From: Psychroflexus sp. ALD_RP9 | GTDB lineage: Bacteria > Bacteroidota > Bacteroidia > Flavobacteriales > Flavobacteriaceae | NCBI RefSeq assembly: GCF_017311165.1 | Contig: NZ_CP062973.1 | Coordinates: 806,001 to 870,000, forward strand | Length of the DNA stretch: 64,000 bases | Reading direction: 5' to 3' | Part shown: positions 19,701-28,500 of the stretch, piece after piece | How positions within the stretch are numbered: position 1 is the first letter of the stretch | How the letters are laid out: the number at the start of each line of letters is the position of its first letter | Notes under the pieces: model-generated | Database searches by the model: none | Told to the model about the DNA's origin: nothing | Seen by the model: only the letters and a program-made list of their open reading frames with translations | Translations under genes and position numbers: made by a program

Positions 19701-20528
19701 TTAACCTAATCCAACATCTAAAGTCATCATCACTAAAAAGCCGCCAATGAAGCCTAAAGTTGCAATATCAGTATTACGTTCAAGTTGTGATTCTGGTACA
19801 ACTTCTTCTATTACGACAAAAATCATAGCTCCTGCTGCAAAGCATAGTGCATAAGGTAAAATTGGCTCGAAGGATAAAACAGCCCAAGCACCTAATACAG
19901 CTGCAAAAGGTTCAACAATAGCAGATAAGTGACCATAATGGAAACTTTTCCAGCGGCTTAGGCCGAGACCACGCAAAGGCATTGCTACTGAAAAACCTTC
20001 TGGAAAGTTTTGTAGGCCAATCCCCAACGCTAAAGCTACTGCACCACCAATACTAGCGCCTTCGAGACCTGCAGCCGCTCCGCCAAACAATACACCAACT
20101 GCCAAACCTTCTGGAATATTATGTAATGTAATTGCTAACGTAAGTAGAACAGATTTGTGCCATTTTGTTTTTACGCCTTCTTTTCTATTTTCCTTAAAAT
20201 TAATGTGTAGATGAGGTAGAACTTTATCTAAACCAAAAATAAAAAGTGCACCAAGTGAAAAGCCTACAAAAGCAGGAATTACTTTTATAAAACCTTCGCC
20301 TTCACTCATTTCAATTCCCGGAGCTAATAAACTCCAAAAGCTAGCCGCAACCATAACACCACCGGTAAAACCAAGCATTCCATCAAATAGTTTACGGTTC
20401 ATACTTTTAAATAAAAACACTAAGGACGCACCCAAACCTGTTACTAACCATGTAAATATTGTGGCAATTAAAGCGGCCATGACAGGGTCTTGGGATTCAA
20501 AAAAAGATATTACATGTTCCATCATCAT
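19701..20528 (-). CDS. ZIP-family metal transporter
   Basis: This is a divalent metal importer of the inner membrane (275 residues, about eight helices). Helix 4 has the metal-site motif HNIPEG and helix 5 the related QNFPEG; both are signatures of the GufA/ZIP11-like bacterial branch. A His-containing loop (KVLPHLHINF) and charged stretch separate helices 3 and 4. The start ATG at 20528 overlaps the stop of the DtxR-family regulator by four bases (ATGA), so the two form an operon and the transporter is very likely that regulator's target. Zn, Mn or Fe are all possible substrates. Confidence 0.9.
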   Translation of the reverse strand: MMMEHVISFFESQDPVMAALIATIFTWLVTGLGASLVFLFKSMNRKLFDGMLGFTGGVMVAASFWSLLAPGIEMSEGEGFIKVIPAFVGFSLGALFIFGLDKVLPHLHINFKENRKEGVKTKWHKSVLLTLAITLHNIPEGLAVGVLFGGAAAGLEGASIGGAVALALGIGLQNFPEGFSVAMPLRGLGLSRWKSFHYGHLSAIVEPFAAVLGAWAVLSFEPILPYALCFAAGAMIFVVIEEVVPESQLERNTDIATLGFIGGFLVMMTLDVGLG

Positions 20529-21178
20529 ACTTTAATATAAATGTTAATGGTCACCATCGTTGAGACTCTTAAGGTTTGGTCTTCAATTTTAATGAGCATA
20601 GACCCATCAAAATCCTCTTTATCGAGTACTTCTATAGATTTACCTAAAGCAATATTATTTTTATCTAAATATTTCAAAAATTCTGAAGAACTATCTTTAA
20701 CACCTACTAAAGTTCCTTTTTCACCTTTTGAAAGATCCGAGAGTAAGGTTTTATTAGATACTTGAAAATTACCCTTAGCATCTGGTATTGGGTCACCATG
20801 AGGGTCTCGTTTAGGATAATTTAAAAATTTATCTAATTCTAAGATTAATTTTTCAGACTTGATATGTTCTAATTCTTCAGCGACTTCATGCACTTCATCC
20901 CAGGTAAAGTCCAGTTTTTCGACTAAAAACACTTCCCATAACCGATGTTTCCTTATAATTTGTAAGGCTGTTTTGCGTCCAGTTTCGGAGAGATAAACAC
21001 CTTGATATTTTTTATAAATGACTAAGTTTTTATCTGATAATTTTTTAATCATATCAGTAACAGATGAAGCTTTGGTCTGCATTTCTTCTGCTAATGCATT
21101 TGTACTGACACCTGATTTTGGGTGCTTTTGTAGATGAAAAATCGCTTTGATATAATTTTCTTCAGATAGTGAAAACAT
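20525..21178 (-). CDS. DtxR/MntR-family metal-dependent transcriptional regulator
   Basis: The 217-residue repressor has a winged helix (1-65: SVTDMIKKLSDKNLVIYKKYQGVYLSETG), a dimerisation/metal domain (about 70-140), and a C-terminal FeoA/SH3-like domain (150-217). By eye alignment, metal-site residues His78, Glu82, His97, Glu104 and His105 are kept. Glu101 stands where iron-type DtxR has Cys102, as in MntR. The two N-terminal MntR ligands (Asp8, Glu11) are Asn8 and Lys11 here. The metal therefore cannot be assigned safely. It is coupled to a ZIP transporter, and two dyads cover its promoter (21224-21272), which suggests autoregulation. Confidence 0.9.
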   Translation of the reverse strand: MFSLSEENYIKAIFHLQKHPKSGVSTNALAEEMQTKASSVTDMIKKLSDKNLVIYKKYQGVYLSETGRKTALQIIRKHRLWEVFLVEKLDFTWDEVHEVAEELEHIKSEKLILELDKFLNYPKRDPHGDPIPDAKGNFQVSNKTLLSDLSKGEKGTLVGVKDSSSEFLKYLDKNNIALGKSIEVLDKEDFDGSMLIKIEDQTLRVSTMVTINIYIKV

Positions 21179-21196
21179 ATATAATTTTTAAATAAA

Positions 21197-21228
21197 CAAA
21201 ATTAATAATTTTATTTACATATATTAAA
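21197..21228 (-). promoter_or_regulatory. Likely promoter of the regulator-ZIP operon
   Basis: On the minus strand, TTTA (21228-21225), 20 bases, then TAATTTTG (21204-21197) matches the Bacteroidota consensus with one mismatch. The -33 box lies inside the first dyad, so a bound repressor would block it. Confidence 0.5.
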
Positions 21229-21272
21229 TATTTAGCTGTAAGTATTTAAATTTTTAGTCTAAGCTAAAAATT
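21224..21272. promoter_or_regulatory. Two adjacent dyads, candidate operator of the DtxR-family regulator
   Basis: Dyad 1 (21224-21249) has 11-base arms TTAAATATTTA and TAAGTATTTAA with one mismatch and spacer GCTG. Dyad 2 (21249-21272) has perfect 9-base arms AATTTTTAG and CTAAAAATT around TCTAAG. The core TTTAGTCTAAGCTAAA resembles the TTAGnnTAnnCTAA pattern of DtxR-type boxes. Both sit at or just upstream of the regulator's -33 box. Confidence 0.45.
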
Positions 21273-21341
21273 AAAGGTATTAACTTCTTAAGAATCAAAA
21301 AAGACTAGTTATGTTTGTCTGCACCAAAAAGTTATCATGTT

Positions 21342-21731
21342 ATGGAAATTTCACTAACTACACCAGCACTTCTTTTTCCTGCAATTTCACTATTGTTACT
21401 AGCCTACACAAACCGATTTTTAACTATTGCAGGATTGATAAGAAATTTACATAAAAACTATTTAGAAAAACCAGATGTTAACATTAAAGCACAAATTGGC
21501 AATTTAAGAAGACGTGTTTATCTCATAAAAAATATGCAAAGCTTCGGCATATTTAGCCTATTGCTTTGCGTGTTAAGTATGTTTCTTATTTATGAAAATC
21601 TACAAACTTGGGGAAGTGTTGTCTTCGGAGTATCGCTGGTGCTTCTTATGGTCTCACTTATTTTATCAATTGTTGAAATTCAAATAAGTGTGAAAGCTTT
21701 AAGCATTCAACTAGAACGCATGGAAGACTAG
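21342..21731 (+). CDS. DUF2721 family membrane protein
   Basis: A small inner-membrane protein of 129 residues from the ATG at 21342 (MEISLTTPALLFPAIS). A TTG nine codons upstream (21315) gives an extension without family support, so I prefer the ATG. Three hydrophobic segments lie at about 8-30, 65-88 and 94-118, with a basic loop (NLHKNYLEKPDVNIKAQIGNLRRR) after the first. The pattern PALLFPAISLLLLAYTNRF with a downstream basic loop is typical of DUF2721. Its function is unknown. It is transcribed away from the DtxR-family regulator and its stop overlaps the convergent ankyrin gene's stop by four bases. Confidence 0.8.
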   Translation: MEISLTTPALLFPAISLLLLAYTNRFLTIAGLIRNLHKNYLEKPDVNIKAQIGNLRRRVYLIKNMQSFGIFSLLLCVLSMFLIYENLQTWGSVVFGVSLVLLMVSLILSIVEIQISVKALSIQLERMED

Positions 21732-22246
21732 TCTTTTAACAAATTAACTAAGGCTTGATTTTGTTGGTTTCTTGCAATTTGTAATGGTGTTTTACCTGTT
21801 TTGTCTGCAATAGATTTATCAGCATTATTTTTTAATAGCAACTTTACTAAGTCGATTCTATTAAAAATAACAGCAAATGCCAAAGCAGTTTGACCCTGCG
21901 AATTTTGGATATTTGGGTTTGTACCTTTATTTAATAGCAAATCAACCATATTTTGATGATTTTTAAAAACTGCTCCCATTAAAGCTGTATTTCCAGACCC
22001 ATCTTGAGCATCTATATTTGCACCTTTTTCTAAAAGAAGTTTAGTGGCTTTAATTTGATTATTGTAAACTGCTAACACCAAAGGCCCAAAACCCATAGCA
22101 TTAGTTGAATTTACTGACTCAGGATTTGATTTAACTAAAGCTTCTATTTGATTGACATCACCATTCCTAGCAGCATCAAAAATACTTTGTGCATTTGAAG
22201 TTGATAATCCTAATATTAAAAGTAAGCTTAAATAAATATTTTTCAT
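21728..22246 (-). CDS. Secreted ankyrin-repeat protein
   Basis: The 172-residue protein has a signal peptide (to about residue 19, LGLSTSNAQS). About four and a half ankyrin repeats follow (IFDAARNGDVNQIEALVKSN, GFGPLVLAVYNNQIKATKLLLEKGANI, NTALMGAVFKNHQNMVDLLLNKGTN, QTALAFAVIFNRIDLVKLLLKNNAD, KTPLQIARNQQNQALVNLLKD). It is probably periplasmic and acts through protein binding. It lies just downstream of the peroxiredoxin gene, with a terminator between. In several bacteria periplasmic ankyrin proteins are linked to catalase genes, so a role in peroxide defence is possible but only inferred. Confidence 0.88.
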   Translation of the reverse strand: MKNIYLSLLLILGLSTSNAQSIFDAARNGDVNQIEALVKSNPESVNSTNAMGFGPLVLAVYNNQIKATKLLLEKGANIDAQDGSGNTALMGAVFKNHQNMVDLLLNKGTNPNIQNSQGQTALAFAVIFNRIDLVKLLLKNNADKSIADKTGKTPLQIARNQQNQALVNLLKD

Positions 22247-22254
22247 CTGTTATA

Positions 22255-22287
22255 AATTAAAAAAAAGGGTCAATTAAGACCCTTTTT
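22255..22287 (-). terminator. Terminator after the peroxiredoxin gene
   Basis: AAAAGGGTC (22263-22271) and GACCCTTTT (22278-22286) form a 9-bp stem with loop AATTAA. A run of T follows on the minus strand. It separates the peroxiredoxin transcript from the ankyrin gene. Confidence 0.85.
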
Positions 22288-22305
22288 AAGTTATTACTAC
22301 ATTAT

Positions 22306-22974
22306 TTATAAATCTAGATTTTTCTTAGCAAGATACCAAGAAGTTTTTTCTACAGATTCATCAGCTAAACGAGCATTATATTCGTCTAAGTTTTTTGGTG
22401 GTGGCACAATTGCTTTATCTCCTTTTTTCCAATCTAACGGACAGGCAACGCCATGCTTATCTGATACTTGTAAAGCTTCTAGTGCTCTTAAAATTTCGTC
22501 CATATTACGTCCAACATTTAGGGGATAATACATCACTAATCTAATTTTTTTTGTGGGATCTATAAAAAACACTGCTCTAACAGCTGCTGTTTCACTTTCA
22601 TTTGGCTGTAACATGCCGTATTTTTTAGAAACTTTCATGTCTATATCAGCAATGATTGGGAAGTCAAAATAAACTCCTGTTGTTTGTTTGACATTGTCTA
22701 CCCATCCTAAATGTGCGTGAATACTATCTATACTTAAGCCAAGAAGTTCTGTATTGAGTGCATCAAACTCAGCTTTACGAGTCGCAAAACCACTCATTTC
22801 GGTTGTACAAACTGGCGTAAAATCAGCTGGGTGAGAAAACATTACAATCCACTTATCTTTGGCAAAGTCAGACATTTTAATATTTCCTTTGGTTGTAACG
22901 GCTTCAAAATCTGGAGCTTGATCTCCAATTCTTGGCATTGTATTAAATTCTGTAATTTGATTTTCAGTATCCAT
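22306..22974 (-). CDS. Peroxiredoxin, 1-Cys (Prx6/AhpC-TSA) type
   Basis: This cytoplasmic thiol peroxidase (222 residues) reduces hydrogen peroxide and organic peroxides. The peroxidatic cysteine is Cys56 in HPADFTPVCTTEM, with the conserved Pro, Thr and later Arg of the family (GRNMDEILRALEAL). A further cysteine lies in HGVACPLDWKKGD, a C-terminal motif shared with archaeal Prx6-type enzymes, and may act in resolution. There is no signal peptide. It is divergent from the RND efflux operon across 207 bases, and a TAAATTTG box on the minus strand (complement at 23003-23010) is a likely -7 element. Confidence 0.94.
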   Translation of the reverse strand: MDTENQITEFNTMPRIGDQAPDFEAVTTKGNIKMSDFAKDKWIVMFSHPADFTPVCTTEMSGFATRKAEFDALNTELLGLSIDSIHAHLGWVDNVKQTTGVYFDFPIIADIDMKVSKKYGMLQPNESETAAVRAVFFIDPTKKIRLVMYYPLNVGRNMDEILRALEALQVSDKHGVACPLDWKKGDKAIVPPPKNLDEYNARLADESVEKTSWYLAKKNLDL

Positions 22975-23076
22975 AATATTTAATTTTTAAATTATCTGGT
23001 TACAAATTTAATAGGATTAAACTATTAAAAATTATTATTTCAATTGATTTAACTTATAGTGATATAAGACTTTCCT

Positions 23077-23091
23077 CAAAAATGATTTTTG
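23077..23091. promoter_or_regulatory. 7-1-7 inverted repeat in the peroxiredoxin/efflux divergent region
   Basis: CAAAAAT-G-ATTTTTG is a perfect dyad with 7-base arms and a 1-base centre, between the divergent peroxiredoxin and TolC genes. The arrangement matches Fur/PerR-family sites in geometry, but the bases are low complexity and differ from known boxes. The rest of 22975-23181 shows only candidate -7 boxes. Confidence 0.3.
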
Positions 23092-23181
23092 TCATAAATA
23101 CCTATAAACGTATGCCTTGTAGTAACTTAGGTTACACTTTCTAAATCTATAGTCACTTAAATTTGCTCTAAATTAGAGAAA

Positions 23182-24483
23182 ATGAAATTTTTAATTTATA
23201 ATCTATGTTTAGTTTTCAGTTTAGGTCTTTGGGCACAAGAGTCTGTATACTTAAACTTAGATACTTTATTAAATAAAGTTGAAAGTAACAACTTAAAACT
23301 TCAAATTTCAGCGGCTAAAACTATTGCTGCAAAAAGTGAGTACCAGCAGTCTAATGCTGTTTTTTTACCGAATATTTCGGCCAACTACAGTATAATTAGC
23401 ACAACAAATCCGCTTATGGCTTTTGGCTCAAAACTAAATCAAGAAATTTTAACGCAAAATGATTTCAATCCAGCTTTATTGAATGATCCAGATCGTATAG
23501 AAAACTTTTCAACAACTATAAGTGTTGAACAAGGTTTACTTAATTTTGACAAGTTTGCTGAACGAAAGGCTGCTAAATACGCCTATTTAGCACAACAGTT
23601 CCAAGGCGAACGACTTAAACAAGCGTTGCGACTTGAAGCTAAAACAACTTTTATGCAACTTCAATTAGCATATACAAGCCGAGATGTCATGAAAAAAGCT
23701 CTTAAAACAGCTGAAGCATATTTAAGACAAATTACTAATTTTTATGATGAAGGCTTAGTCCAAAAAGCTGATGTATTAGCCGTAAATATTCGTGTGAATG
23801 ATTTGGAAACTAAGCTTGACCAAGCTGAAGCTAGCATTAAAAACATATCTGATCAATTAGCTTTCTTAATGCAAGACAATTCTGAAGTAATTTATATCCC
23901 TAATAGTGATCTCAATTTAAAACTACACCAAAGCAATCATCAAAATTCACTTGAGTCAAGAGCCGATTTACAAGCCATCAATCTAGGTGTTAAAGCGCAA
24001 GAGCAATTACTAAAATCAAACCAGCTTAACTACTTACCTCGCCTTAATGCCTTTGGTAATTTACAGTTGTTTGATGACGAATTTCTTCAAGCTGATGCGC
24101 AAGGCTATTTAGTGGGTGTTCAGTTAAAATGGGATATTTTTAAAGGTTACCAACGTATTGCTAAAACCAAAACAGAGAAAGCTAAACTTAATGTTGCAAA
24201 ATTAGAAGCAAAAGCCTACCAAGATGAAGCTCAAATCGAAATTAAGTCTACAAAACGTCAACTTAATAATCTTAGTAAGGCCATCACAACAGCTCAAGTA
24301 AGCGTAAATCAAGCTAAAGAAGCCTTACGTATTATCGAAGACCGATTTAATGAAGGACTTGAAAAATCTAGTGACGTATTAGCTGCTCAATCAAAAGTCG
24401 AGTTGCAAGAGCTTAAATACTTCCAAACCATATTCAATTATAATTATACAAGCTATTACCTCAATTTTTTAACCAACAATTAA
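23182..24483 (+). CDS. TolC-family outer-membrane efflux protein
   Basis: The 433-residue outer-membrane channel of a tripartite pump has a signal peptide (MKFLIYNLCLVFSLGLWAQ). It contains the duplicated OEP pattern of long Ala/Gln/Lys-rich helices and short strands: KAEAYLRQITNFYDEGLVQKADVLAVNIRV in the first half mirrors NQAKEALRIIEDRFNEGLEKSSDVLAAQSKV in the second. It is the first gene of a five-gene operon and is followed four bases later by the adaptor. A TAAATTTG box at 23158-23165 is very close to the ATG and may be its -7 element. Confidence 0.92.
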   Translation: MKFLIYNLCLVFSLGLWAQESVYLNLDTLLNKVESNNLKLQISAAKTIAAKSEYQQSNAVFLPNISANYSIISTTNPLMAFGSKLNQEILTQNDFNPALLNDPDRIENFSTTISVEQGLLNFDKFAERKAAKYAYLAQQFQGERLKQALRLEAKTTFMQLQLAYTSRDVMKKALKTAEAYLRQITNFYDEGLVQKADVLAVNIRVNDLETKLDQAEASIKNISDQLAFLMQDNSEVIYIPNSDLNLKLHQSNHQNSLESRADLQAINLGVKAQEQLLKSNQLNYLPRLNAFGNLQLFDDEFLQADAQGYLVGVQLKWDIFKGYQRIAKTKTEKAKLNVAKLEAKAYQDEAQIEIKSTKRQLNNLSKAITTAQVSVNQAKEALRIIEDRFNEGLEKSSDVLAAQSKVELQELKYFQTIFNYNYTSYYLNFLTNN

Positions 24484-24487
24484 TCCT

Positions 24488-25555
24488 ATGAAATCTATTT
24501 ATACAAGTCTCGTTATTCTAATCTTAGCTTTTTTAGTAAGTTGTAATTCAGAAGAAAAGAACACTTCAAAAACATCAACCGAACCAATTACAGTTCAAGT
24601 TGAAAAAGTAAGCGCTTCTAATAACAATACATTACAAACAAGTGGAAAGATAAAGGCCGTGAATCAAGCGCAAATAAGTACCCGAATAATGGGTTATATC
24701 GAGTCTGTTCCTGTAAAAGTAGGACAAGAAGTACAAAAAGGCGATGTATTAGTCCAACTTAACAGTCAAGATTTAATAGCCAAAAAAGCTCAAGCGCAAG
24801 CTCAAATTGCTAAAGCTAAAAGCCATTTACTAAACCTTGAAAAAAATTACAATCGCTTTAAAAACTTATTAGATAAACAAAGTATTAGTCAAAAAGAATT
24901 TGACGACATTAAAATGGCTTATCAAATGGCCAAAGAAAGCTATAACGCAGCTCAACAAATGCAAGCTGAAGTTAATGCACAACTCAGTTACAGTATTATT
25001 AAAGCACCATTTAATGGAACGATAACAAACACCTTTGCAGAAGTAGGCAACTTAGCAAAACCAGGTGAATATTTAGTTGAAATTGAGAACAACCAAATTT
25101 TTGAAGTAAGTACAAGTTTAGCGGAGAGTCAAATTAATAGGATTAATATAAAAACTCCAGTTGAAGTAAACGTACAAAGTATCGATGCTAAACTTTCAGG
25201 TCAAATTACTGAACTAGCGTCTTCTGCAAATACAGCAGGACAATATGCAGTGAGCATTCAGCTAAACTCAAGTCCAGAAACTTTGAAATCTGGCATGTAC
25301 GCTACCGTAGAATTTCATGTAAATAAGTCTACAACACCTCAACTCTACATCAAATCAGATGCAATTGTAAAACAAGGTGAATTAAGAGGTGTTTATACCA
25401 TAAGCTCGCAAAATACTGCCGTTTTAAATTGGCTAAAACTTGGTTCTAATAAAGGTGGTTTAACTGAGGTGATTAGTGGTTTATCAGCAAACGAAACCTA
25501 TATCACTACAGCTGAAGCTAAATTATATAATGGTGCTCCAATCGAGCTAAAGTAA
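24488..25555 (+). CDS. RND efflux periplasmic adaptor (membrane fusion) lipoprotein
   Basis: The 355-residue adaptor has a lipoprotein signal peptide ending in FLVSC, with Cys at about residue 19, so it is anchored in a membrane. A biotinyl-lipoyl-like half-motif (IMGYIESVPVKVGQEVQKGDVLVQL) is followed by a coiled-coil hairpin (about 98-155). The second lipoyl half (SYSIIKAPFNGTITNTFAEVGNLAKPGEYL) and beta-barrel domains come after. It bridges the RND pump and TolC channel encoded on either side, with gaps of four and six bases. No His-rich metal-binding tail is visible, so it is not obviously a CusB-type metal adaptor. Confidence 0.93.
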   Translation: MKSIYTSLVILILAFLVSCNSEEKNTSKTSTEPITVQVEKVSASNNNTLQTSGKIKAVNQAQISTRIMGYIESVPVKVGQEVQKGDVLVQLNSQDLIAKKAQAQAQIAKAKSHLLNLEKNYNRFKNLLDKQSISQKEFDDIKMAYQMAKESYNAAQQMQAEVNAQLSYSIIKAPFNGTITNTFAEVGNLAKPGEYLVEIENNQIFEVSTSLAESQINRINIKTPVEVNVQSIDAKLSGQITELASSANTAGQYAVSIQLNSSPETLKSGMYATVEFHVNKSTTPQLYIKSDAIVKQGELRGVYTISSQNTAVLNWLKLGSNKGGLTEVISGLSANETYITTAEAKLYNGAPIELK

Positions 25556-25561
25556 AGAACT

Positions 25562-28500
25562 ATGAAAGAAGGAATTGCAGGCAAAATTGCCAAAGGATTT
25601 ATAGATTCAAAACTAACTGTCTTACTCATGATTGTTTTTATGATCATCGGGGTTTACAGTTCGTTTTTAATTCCGCGTGAAGAAGAGCCACAAATAGACG
25701 TGCCAATGGCCGATATTTTTGTAGGTTATCCTGGAGCAAACCCAACTGAAGTAGAATCGCGCATCACCAAACCACTTGAAAAAATTATTTCTAATGTTAC
25801 AGGTGTAAAATACGTGCATTCCTCTTCTATGGCTGGGCAAAGTATGATGATTGTTCAATTTTATGTAGGCGAAGATATTGAGCGCTCTTACGTAAAATTG
25901 TATAATGAAATTATGAAGCATTTTAACGAAATGCCTCAAGGCGTCACACCGCCATTAATTAAAACACGCTCCATCGACGATGTTCCCGTATTAGGATTAA
26001 CCTTTTGGAGTGAAACTTATAATGACTACGAGCTTAAAAAAATTGCACAACAGGCCAAACAAGAGTTTAAAACCATTACCAATGTGTCTTATGCCGATAT
26101 TATTGGTGGCCGTGATGAAGTTCTAAATGTTGAGCTTCAGCCATCACAAATGCTAGCTACTGGTGTCGATGCTTTAAGCATAGTTCAACATATTAAAGCA
26201 GCAAATCATCAACTTCAACTGGGTGCAATTAGCCAAGCCAATACGGCTTTTAAATTAAAGACTAATGGCTTCTTCCGTAGCGCTAAAGAGATCGAAAACC
26301 TAATGATTGGACAGCATAACGGGCTGCCTATTTATTTACATCAAGTTGCAAATATAACTCAAGGTCCAGAAGATGCGCACCAATACACAAGCTTTGGTTT
26401 TGGCGCAGGAGATACAGATATGAAATCTAATTTTCAATCTGAATATCCTTCAATAACCTTAGCTATTTCAAAACGAAAAGGAGCAGATGCAATGAAAATT
26501 GCTGACCAAGTTTTAGAAAAGGTTGAAACCCTAAAACAGACGACAATTCCAAATGAAGTAAAAGTTGAAGTAACTAGAAATTATGGTGAAACCGCTTCTC
26601 AAAAAGTGTCCGAATTACTATTGCATTTAATAGGAGCCATTATAGCCGTTACTATTGTAGTAATGTTAGCTATGGGTTGGCGTGGCGGATTAGTGGTCTT
26701 TTTATCAGTGCCCATCACATTTGCATTAACACTATTGAGTTACTATTTATTAGATTATACACTAAATAGAATTACGCTTTTTGCATTAGTTTTTGTTACA
26801 GGAATTGTTGTAGACGACTCTATTATCATCGCCGAAAATATGCACCGGCATTTTAAAATGAAACGTTTACCATTTAAACAAGCAGCACTTTATGCCATTA
26901 ATGAAGTTGGCAACCCAACTATTTTAGCAACCTTTACCGTCATTGCTTCGGTATTGCCAATGGCTTTTGTAAGCGGTTTAATGGGACCTTACATGAGCCC
27001 AATGCCTATAGGTGCTTCAATTGCAATGATTTTATCTCTTTTTGTTGCATTAACCATTACGCCATACCTTGGGTATTTATTTTTACGGGTTAAATCAAAT
27101 GAAGTTGAAACAACATCAGAAAACGAATCTGAAACAACAGGAATTGAATCGACTAAGATTTACAAACTTTATAATGCTATTGAACGGCCGCTACTTGAAA
27201 ACAAGAAAAAATCAGCTTTAGCGATTCTAGTTACTGCCATCATCCTTTTTGCTTCAATCGGCTTATTTTTCACAAAAAGTGTATTAGTAAAAATGCTACC
27301 GTTTGATAATAAAAACGAGTTTCAAGTAATTGTTGATTTACCCGAAGGCAGCACTTTAGAAGAAACAGCCAAAGCCGTTAAAGATATTTCGCAATACATC
27401 GCTCAGCAAGATCAAGTCGTAAATTATCAAAGTTATATTGGTGCCGCCTCGCCTATTACATTTAATGGTTTAGTAAGGCATTACGATTTAAGACAAGGCG
27501 AAAACATGGCCGATATTCAAATAAATATTAAAAACAAAGACAACCGAGACCTGCAAAGTCATGATATTGCCAAGCTTATGCGACCTGGTATTCAAGAGGT
27601 GGCAAAAAAACATAATGCTAACGTAAAAATTGTTGAAGTGCCACCAGGACCACCAGTTTTATCAACAATTGTAGCTGAAGTTTACGGGCCAACACAAGAA
27701 AAACGTATTGAAATTGCCAAGCAAATAAAGCAGATTTTACTTGAAACACAAGATGTTGTTGATGTTGATTGGCGGGTTGAAGCTCCACAAATTGAATACA
27801 CTTATAATATTAATAAAGATAAAGCCTCAAAATCAGGTATTGCTACTCAACAAATTGTTCAGACTTTAGGTCTAGTTGTTGGCGAACAAGCCATCAGTGC
27901 CATTTATGATCCAGATGCAACAGAACAGATTTTAGTAAAGCTAAGTGTTGAAGATGCTGATAGAAACCTACAAGACATTAACCAACTACATATTACATCA
28001 CAAACGGGCGCTATGATTCCTATTGAATCTTTAGTTACTTTAGAAGAAGGTGAAATTGAAAAAAGTCGTTATCGTAAAAACCAACAAGGCTTGGTATATG
28101 TAACAGCAGAAATGGCTGGAGAATTTGAAAGTCCAGTTTACGCCATTTTAGGAATGTCCGAAAAGCTTAAGGACATCAATTTACCTGCAGGTTACGAATT
28201 AAGTGAACTTTACCTTGGGCAACCTGAGAATACCGATGATTTTACTGTAAAATGGGATGGAGAATGGCAAATCACGCTTGAGGTCTTTAGAGACTTAGGC
28301 TTAGCTTTTGGTGGTGTAATTATTATTATTTATATGCTAATTGTAGGCTGGTTCCAAAACTTTAAAACACCTATCGTCATGATGGTGGCCATACCGTTAT
28401 CTATGATAGGTATTATTATTGGTCATTGGATCATGGGTGCTTTTTTCACAGCAACTTCATTTATCGGAATGATTGCCCTAGCAGGAATAATGGTACGTAA

